Shown here: positions 6,511 through 10,091 of the stretch, piece by piece
Layout of the letters: every line of letters starts with the position of its first letter
Numbering within the stretch: the first letter of the stretch is position 1
NCBI GenBank assembly: GCA_003519585.1
Contig: DOWL01000035.1
Location: forward strand, 1 to 10,091
Source: Nocardioides sp.
Lineage (GTDB): Bacteria; Actinomycetota; Actinomycetes; Propionibacteriales; Nocardioidaceae
Length of the DNA stretch: 10,091 nucleotides
Reading direction: 5' to 3'
Notes under the pieces: model-generated
Told to the model about the DNA's origin: nothing
The model's database searches: none
Seen by the model: the letters and a program-made list of their open reading frames with translations, nothing else
Position numbers and translations under genes: made by a program

Positions 6511-6583
6511 TCACACAAGACATTTTGCGACACACGGGTTGACATGCGACCCCCGATGCGCTGTGGCTCCTAGCCTCTGCATC
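6511..6583 (+). promoter_or_regulatory. Upstream region of the glpR/sepX-like gene with direct repeat and TAGCCT box
   Basis: This 73-nt gap is locally AT-richer. It holds a direct repeat TGCGAC (6526-6531 and 6545-6550, 19 nt apart), a GACAC (6529-6533, the core of the Streptomyces WhiA motif), and TAGCCT (6571-6576) ending 7 nt before the GTG at 6584. The last fits a leaderless -10. A TTGACA at 6539-6544 is 26 nt from TAGCCT, too far for a normal -35. Confidence 0.45.
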
Positions 6584-7381
6584 GTGGACCCCAGCGCACT
6601 GATCTTCGTGGCCCTGGCCGTGGCCTGGGCCGTCTACCTGATCCCGAAGGCGCTCGAGCACCACGAGGAGAGCGCCCGCACCCGCACCGTCGAGCGATTC
6701 TCCAAGACCATGCGGGTCCTGGCCCGCCGCGAACCGGTCAACCGCCGCAAGGCGCGACTGGTGCCGGCCGGTGGTTCCCCGTCGAGTGACGCCAAAGTGC
6801 TCTCAGAACGTCGTAAGAGCAGCACTCTCACGACGCTCGACGCCGATTCCCAGCTGCGTGCCCGGCGTCGGTCCGCGGCTCGGGCCGCCAAGCGCCGGCT
6901 CCGTGTGGTCACCCTGATCCTGCTCGCCAACATCGCCGTCGCCGCGCTCGCGTGGTTCAAGGTCGTCGACTGGGTCTGGTGCGCGGTGCCTGCCGGCGTC
7001 CTCGTCGCCTGGCTGGTCGCCTGCCGTTTCATGGTCAAGCGCGAGCGCAAGCAGCTGGTGCGAGCCCGGATCCCGATCGAGGCGCCGGCCCCCAAGGACG
7101 CGACCCAGGAGGTCGCCCGCGTCGACGCGGACCTGGTCGAGGACGAGCCTTCCGAGCGGGACCCCGACGCCTGGGACCCGGTCCACACCCCGCTGCCGAC
7201 CTACGTCTCCAAGCCGGTCGCCCGCCGTACGGTCAGCACCATCGACCTCGACTCGACCGGAGTCTGGAGCTCGGGCCGCAGCGCGGCGGACAGCAAGCTG
7301 GCTCGCGAAGCGGATCAAGCCGATGCCGCCGAGCGGAGCGGCCCGACCCGGTCCGACGAGCGTCGCGCGTCCGGGGCCTGA
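6584..7381 (+). CDS. glpR: Actinobacterial division membrane protein, GlpR/SepX-like
   Basis: A 265-residue protein with a first membrane helix at about 4-21 (ALIFVALAVAWAVYLIP) at the very N-terminus, a basic loop of about 85 residues, two close membrane helices (about 107-127 and 130-150), and a C-terminal disordered region. Near its end is a conserved-looking segment (about 197-231) with PLPTYVSKPVARR, STIDLD and GVWSSGR. This topology and the place after moeA and the rimJ-like gene match GlpR of Corynebacterium (membrane receptor of Glp) and SepX of Streptomyces (needed for septation). The assignment rests on synteny, topology and the tail motif. The start is GTG at 6584 because of the TAGCCT box 7 nt upstream; a TTG 15 codons earlier would add a non-hydrophobic, Cys-containing extension and is less likely. 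Confidence 0.82.
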   Translation: MDPSALIFVALAVAWAVYLIPKALEHHEESARTRTVERFSKTMRVLARREPVNRRKARLVPAGGSPSSDAKVLSERRKSSTLTTLDADSQLRARRRSAARAAKRRLRVVTLILLANIAVAALAWFKVVDWVWCAVPAGVLVAWLVACRFMVKRERKQLVRARIPIEAPAPKDATQEVARVDADLVEDEPSERDPDAWDPVHTPLPTYVSKPVARRTVSTIDLDSTGVWSSGRSAADSKLAREADQADAAERSGPTRSDERRASGA

Positions 7382-7394
7382 CCAGATCCGGGCA

Positions 7395-7400
7395 TAGCCT
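7395..7400 (+). promoter_or_regulatory. Putative leaderless -10 box (TAGCCT) for the beta-helix gene
   Basis: TAGCCT, 7 nt, then GTG at 7408, in the 26-nt gap after the GlpR-like gene. Both hexamer and spacing are identical to those upstream of that gene. Confidence 0.5.
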
Positions 7401-7407
7401 GGGCCGC

Positions 7408-8424
7408 GTGCTGCGCACCCCCATGATCCTGGCCGGGCTTCTGCTGGCTTCGCTGTTCGTCGCTGTCCCGTCGTACGCCGACGCGCCGGCGCCCGGCGTC
7501 GCGAACCGAGCGCCCGGCGCCACGCACCGGGTGGTCGGCCACGGCTCTCCCGCGAGTTGCACAGCGAAGGCGGTGCGCAAGGCGGTGGCGAAGGGCGGCC
7601 TGATCACCTTCGACTGCGGCCCCGACCCGGTCACCATCGTCATGGACAAGACCGCCATGGTGCACAACGACGCCGCGCGCAAGGTGGTCATCGACGGGGG
7701 CGGCCTGGTCACCCTCAGCGGGGGCGGCAAACGCCGGATCCTCTATCAGAACACCTGCGACCAGGGGCTGACCTGGACGACCTCCCACTGCCAGGACCAG
7801 GCCACGCCCAAGCTGGTGCTGCGCAACCTCACCTTCACCCGCGGCAACTCGACCGCCTCCCACGAGGAGGGGGGCGGTGGTGGGGCGGTGTTCGTGCGCG
7901 GTGGCCGGCTCACGGTCGTGAACTCGACCTTCACCCGCAACCGCTGCGACCGGACCGGCCCCGACCTCGGCGGCGCCGCGATCCGGGTGCTCGACCAGTT
8001 CCGCGACCAGCCGGTCAAGGTCGTGCGCAGCACCTTCACCGGGGGCCGCTGCTCCAACGGCGCCGCGCTGTCGAGCATCGGTGTCTCGTGGGTGGTGACC
8101 GACAGTGTGTTCCGGGGCAACAAGGCGATCGGCCGCGGCGCCAACCCCGCGCAGTCGGGAACGCCCGGCGGCGGCAGCGGGGGAGCGATCTACCTCGACG
8201 GCAACCTGTTCACGCTCAGGCTGCTCCGCACCACTATCGAGGACAACCTCGCCCGCGAGGGCGGCGGCGCGGTCTTCTTCGTCAGCAACGACCGCACCGG
8301 CACGCTCTCGATCCGCGACTCGACGCTCCGTGACAACCCGAGCGAGGGCTTCGAGAACTATCCCGGCATCTTCTTCCTGGGCAGGGGCGAGCCACGGATC
8401 AGCGGCTCTACGGTGGAGCGATGA
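7408..8424 (+). CDS. Secreted right-handed parallel beta-helix repeat protein
   Basis: A 338-residue protein with a Sec signal peptide (residues 1-24: basic LR, hydrophobic MILAGLLLASLFVAV, cleavage after PSYA). The mature part has successive beta-helix rungs with hydrophobic strands and Asn/Ser turns: VVIDGGGLVTLSGGG, LVLRNLTFTRGNS, LTVVNSTFTRN, VKVVRSTFTGG, VTDSVFRGNKA, LRLLRTTIEDN, LSIRDSTLRDN. Gly-rich GGAI/GGAV turns recur. Six cysteines (about 51, 70, 117, 128, 180, 215) could form three disulfides outside the cell. The fold resembles pectate-lyase-like and polymorphic outer-membrane repeat proteins. No catalytic residues can be assigned, so glycan binding or cleavage is open. The GTG start gives a clean signal peptide and follows a TAGCCT box. 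Its stop overlaps the next gene by 4 nt. Confidence 0.88.
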   Translation: MLRTPMILAGLLLASLFVAVPSYADAPAPGVANRAPGATHRVVGHGSPASCTAKAVRKAVAKGGLITFDCGPDPVTIVMDKTAMVHNDAARKVVIDGGGLVTLSGGGKRRILYQNTCDQGLTWTTSHCQDQATPKLVLRNLTFTRGNSTASHEEGGGGGAVFVRGGRLTVVNSTFTRNRCDRTGPDLGGAAIRVLDQFRDQPVKVVRSTFTGGRCSNGAALSSIGVSWVVTDSVFRGNKAIGRGANPAQSGTPGGGSGGAIYLDGNLFTLRLLRTTIEDNLAREGGGAVFFVSNDRTGTLSIRDSTLRDNPSEGFENYPGIFFLGRGEPRISGSTVER

Positions 8425-8891
8425 CGATCCACGTCGCGGAGTCCCGCACTGTCGCCGTCCCCCTGGAGGCGGCCTACGACCGGACGCTCGCCGTACCGCT
8501 GACCGACATCTTCGGCCACCGTCACCTCGCCATGCCGTCGATCGTCCGCGTTGACGATCAACGCGGAGAGTGGGGCGAGGCCGTTGGCCAGACTCGCACG
8601 ATCCGCACCTCTGATCGCGGCTCCCTGACCGAGACGCTCACTGAGCTCGCGCGACCACACCGGTTCGGCTATCGGATCGACCAGATCCGCGGCCCGATGC
8701 GTCCGCTGGTCCACCACCTCGACGGGGCATGGGCCTTCGCGGAAGACGGCTCGGGCACGCGGATCACGTGGTCGTGGGAGATCACGCCCTCCTCCACCCT
8801 GACCGTTCCGCTGGTCGCACTGATCGGGCGGATGTGGCACGGGTACGCACGGCAGGCGCTGGCCAGTCTCGACGCGATCCTGACCGGCTGA
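8421..8891 (+). CDS. SRPBCC-superfamily (polyketide cyclase/START-like) protein
   Basis: A 156-residue protein with the helix-grip pattern: an N-terminal strand (IHVAESRTVAVPLEAAYDRTL), a central sheet (GEWGEAVGQTRTIRTSD, SLTETLTELARPHRFGYRID), GAWAFAEDGSGTRITWSWE, and a long C-terminal helix (LIGRMWHGYARQALASLDAIL). There is no signal peptide, so it is cytosolic. SRPBCC proteins bind hydrophobic ligands in a deep cavity; the ligand here is unknown. The ATG sits in an ATGA overlap with the stop of the secreted beta-helix gene, so the two are translated together even though their products go to different compartments. There is no distinct promoter. Confidence 0.8.
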   Translation: MTIHVAESRTVAVPLEAAYDRTLAVPLTDIFGHRHLAMPSIVRVDDQRGEWGEAVGQTRTIRTSDRGSLTETLTELARPHRFGYRIDQIRGPMRPLVHHLDGAWAFAEDGSGTRITWSWEITPSSTLTVPLVALIGRMWHGYARQALASLDAILTG

Positions 8892-8898
8892 AGGCCGG
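8884..8898. terminator. Short hairpin at the stop codon of the SRPBCC gene
   Basis: CCGGC and GCCGG form a perfect 5-bp stem with the loop TGAAG, which contains the stop codon. There is no T-run. It could assist termination, but the support is weak. Confidence 0.25.
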
Positions 8899-8930
8899 AC
8901 CGCGATTCCTGTCGGCGCAGGTCCGGCTGC

Positions 8931-8936
8931 TACCGT
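8931..8936 (+). promoter_or_regulatory. Possible -10 box (TACCGT) for tRNA-Ala
   Basis: TACCGT lies 27 nt before the first base of the tRNA. A TTCCTG at 8906-8911 is at 19 nt, a weak -35 candidate. Confidence 0.3.
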
Positions 8937-8963
8937 TTCCCCTCGCGTCTCCGGACGCACCTT

Positions 8964-9039
8964 GGGGCTGTGGCGCAGCTGGTAGCGCATCTCGTTCGCA
9001 ACGAGGGGGTCAGGGGTTCGAGTCCCCTCAGCTCCACCA
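8964..9039 (+). tRNA. tRNA-Ala (anticodon CGC)
   Basis: A full 76-nt cloverleaf with encoded CCA. The acceptor stem GGGGCTG pairs with CAGCTCC and includes the G3:U70 wobble, the alanine identity element. D arm: GCGC/GCGC around AGCTGGTA. Anticodon stem: TCTCG/CGAGG with one wobble; loop TTCGCAA, anticodon CGC at 8997-8999, reading GCG. T arm: AGGGG/CCCCT around TTCGAGT. A73 and CCA are at 9036-9039. Confidence 0.97.
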
Positions 9040-9045
9040 ACGCGT

Positions 9046-9087
9046 GACCGCCTCTCACCTGCGCAGAAGCCCAGGAGAGAGGCGGTC
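9046..9087. terminator. Hairpin between tRNA-Ala and the convergent response-regulator gene
   Basis: GACCGCCTCTC (9046-9056) and GAGAGGCGGTC (9077-9087) form a perfect 11-bp stem. After one mismatch, CCTG/CAGG extends it by 4 bp inside. It starts 7 nt after the tRNA CCA and lies between converging transcripts, so it could terminate both. There is no T-run, as is common in high-GC actinobacteria. Confidence 0.6.
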
Positions 9088-9113
9088 TCGGTGTAGGTCT
9101 CGGTGTAGGTCTT
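9084..9113. repeat. 12-bp tandem repeat, 2.5 copies
   Basis: GGTCTCGGTGTA occurs twice in direct succession (9084-9095 and 9096-9107), followed by GGTCTT. It begins in the right arm of the preceding hairpin. Non-coding as far as I can tell. Confidence 0.7.
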
Positions 9114-9227
9114 CCATCAGGGTCGACACAAACGCTGACAAATCGTCAGGCCGCAGGAGACGGCGAGTGGCCATCGACGCCGTCGACGGAACCGGAGACT
9201 CAGTCCGATCGCACGAACGCGAGGCAG

Positions 9228-9629
9228 CTAGCTGGCGTTGCTCCACTTGGAAGAGCTGCAGCCTACGATCTGCGTGATCTGGTTTCCGAGGGTGGCGGGG
9301 TTGTAGGGCTTGGTGATGACCCCTCGGATCCCGTGCCACCCCCACGGGCGGTGCTGTCCGACTCGCACCTTTGCCGTGAACAGGATGACCGGGATCCTCC
9401 GCGTGGCTTCGTCGGCCTGGAGGTGTTCGAAGGTCTCGAGGCCATCCATGTCGGGCATCATCCAGTCGAGCAGAACCGCGTCGGGCGGGTTCGCACGACA
9501 CATCTTGATAGCAGCGTCTCCCCCGTCGGCGGTGATGGTCCGCCACCCGTTCACTGTTCTCAACACGAGAGAGGTGAGTTCGCGGATGTCGGGGTCGTCG
9601 TCGACGATCAGGACAGTCGGACAGTGCAT
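9228..9629 (-). CDS. Single-domain response regulator (CheY-like receiver)
   Basis: A 133-residue stand-alone receiver domain with no output domain. The acidic pocket is DDD at 10-12 (VLIVDDDPDIRE), the phospho-acceptor is Asp55 (DAVLLDWMMPDMDG), the switch Thr is Thr85 (VILFTAK), and the conserved Lys is Lys107 in ITKPYNPATL. All residues needed for phosphorylation are present. No histidine kinase is in the window, so the partner is unknown. The start is ATG at 9629, chosen because the domain begins at once and GAAAGG lies 8 nt upstream; the frame stays open to 9821, but that extension has no recognisable structure. Codons such as AGA, ACA, GCA, TTG and AGG are more frequent than in the core genes to the left, hinting at a different history. 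It converges on tRNA-Ala. Confidence 0.9.
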   Translation of the reverse strand: MHCPTVLIVDDDPDIRELTSLVLRTVNGWRTITADGGDAAIKMCRANPPDAVLLDWMMPDMDGLETFEHLQADEATRRIPVILFTAKVRVGQHRPWGWHGIRGVITKPYNPATLGNQITQIVGCSSSKWSNAS

Positions 9630-9886
9630 GGGATCGGCCTTTCGTCTCCAGTTCTGGCCCCCCACCGCGAACCCGGCCCGATGAGCAACGGGACACGGCC
9701 TCACGGGACGGGTACCCGGTCTCCTGGATCGCCAATCATTCAGCGACACACGTCTAGCGGCCACCGGCCCGGCGATCTGGAGGTAGGACGCCGGGTCGGT
9801 GGACATCCGGCTAGGCAGCATGGCGTCTCGCGGGGGATGGCCACCGAGTCGGAGGTACTTCTTGAAACGACGCTGCCGGCGAGAAC

Positions 9887-9903
9887 GTCACGCCGGGTGT
9901 GAC
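9887..9903. promoter_or_regulatory. Imperfect 17-bp palindrome, possible operator
   Basis: GTCACGCC, one base, GGTGTGAC: 7 of 8 positions are dyad-symmetric. It lies about 260 nt upstream of the response-regulator start. The protein that would bind is unknown. Confidence 0.3.
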
Positions 9904-9982
9904 GAATGTCGACATCTGTCCAGACCACTCCGGTGCCCGAGAGGACAGCTGATATGTAGGCGTTTCTGTCAACAGGCAGGGT

Positions 9983-10018
9983 GAGGCGCCCACCCCGATT
10001 GCTCGGGGCGGGCGCCTC
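9983..10018. terminator. Strong GC-rich hairpin
   Basis: GAGGCGCCC (9983-9991) pairs perfectly with GGGCGCCTC (10010-10018). After one A-C mismatch, CCCCGA and TCGGGG add 6 bp, closing on a TTGC loop. There is no T-run on either side. It probably ends a transcript coming from beyond the right edge or marks the 5' limit of the response-regulator unit. Confidence 0.6.
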
Positions 10019-10091
10019 GTGCTTCGTCGTCAATGCAGGTGGCGGAGCGTGTCTGGCGACGCGCGGTCAGGCTGATATGCGCGGGTTGGTT

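Larger units (their letters stand above)
9630..10091. other. About 460 bases with no recognisable gene
   Basis: Several open frames cross this stretch, but none shows a domain, a ribosome site or convincing codon use. It holds the response-regulator Shine-Dalgarno (GAAAGG, 9643 to 9638 on the minus strand), a 10-bp palindrome CGGGTACCCG (9709-9718), the dyad at 9887-9903 and a strong hairpin at 9983-10018. The last 70 bases show nothing I can identify. Confidence 0.6.

Noticed and set aside
6539..6544. TTGACA as -35 box of the GlpR-like gene
   Set aside because: It is 26 nt from the TAGCCT box, too far for a normal promoter, and no other TANNNT is at about 17 nt.
6952..7407. N-terminal extension of the beta-helix protein into the GlpR-like gene
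   Set aside because: It would overlap a well-supported gene, has Arg/Gly-rich shadow composition and would bury the signal peptide. The GTG at 7408 is better.
9135..9149. CTGAC-AAATC-GTCAG inverted repeat
   Set aside because: A 5-bp stem alone in non-coding sequence is expected by chance; no associated gene start or T-run.
9055..9174. 39-codon minus-strand frame ending LHRDLHRDRLSPGLLRR
   Set aside because: The repeats come from the 12-bp tandem repeat, the frame runs through the hairpin, and no ribosome site is seen.
9630..9821. 64-residue N-terminal extension of the response regulator
   Set aside because: The receiver domain starts exactly at the ATG at 9629, which has a Shine-Dalgarno; the extension has no recognisable structure.
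9740..10033. 97-codon minus-strand open frame
   Set aside because: It begins with TTG at the strong hairpin, has no recognisable domain, and its composition is that of a random GC-rich frame.

Overview
This is a high-GC actinobacterial chromosome segment. Gene content and order (mscL, a Ser-rich CxxC zinc-ribbon protein, a 5-formyl-THF cyclo-ligase, a UDP-glucose pyrophosphorylase, moeA/glp, moaC, mog, a RimJ-type acetyltransferase and a SepX/GlpR-type membrane protein) match the mscL-galU-moeA neighbourhood of Mycobacterium and Streptomyces. The style of the genes and of the secreted beta-helix protein suggests Nocardioidaceae or a close relative. The genus is an inference.

Left part (1-2280, minus strand): mscL, an orphan SAF-domain (CpaB-like) membrane protein, a homologue of the redox chaperone Ruc (Rv0991c) with a 67-residue tail that is about 70% serine, and 5-formyltetrahydrofolate cyclo-ligase. 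A CIRCE-like operator lies directly upstream of the ruc gene, which points to HrcA heat-shock control.

Middle part (2281-7381, plus strand): a UDPGP-family UTP-glucose-1-phosphate uridylyltransferase, then moeA (glp), moaC and mog with start/stop overlaps, a GNAT acetyltransferase overlapping mog, and the three-helix membrane protein GlpR/SepX. In Corynebacterium the MoeA-like Glp and its receptor GlpR link to FtsZ, so this block combines molybdenum-cofactor synthesis with a probable divisome module. The divergent promoters of the cyclo-ligase and galU genes overlap in a 10-bp stretch. Six genes share one promoter architecture, a TANNNT box 6-7 nt before the start codon with no Shine-Dalgarno, which suggests leaderless transcription.

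Right part (7382-10091): a secreted right-handed beta-helix protein, translationally overlapped by a small SRPBCC-fold protein, then a complete tRNA-Ala(CGC) with encoded CCA. Beyond the tRNA come a strong hairpin, a short tandem repeat, and a minus-strand single-domain response regulator with less biased codon use than its neighbours. It is followed by about 460 bases without a recognisable gene that hold several palindromes. The tRNA-proximal right end looks more accessory than the rest. I found no CRISPR array, transposase, integrase or phage gene. The less routine points are the CIRCE-ruc arrangement, the overlapping divergent leaderless promoters and the MoeA/GlpR division module; each builds on known families, and I do not see a clearly new system.
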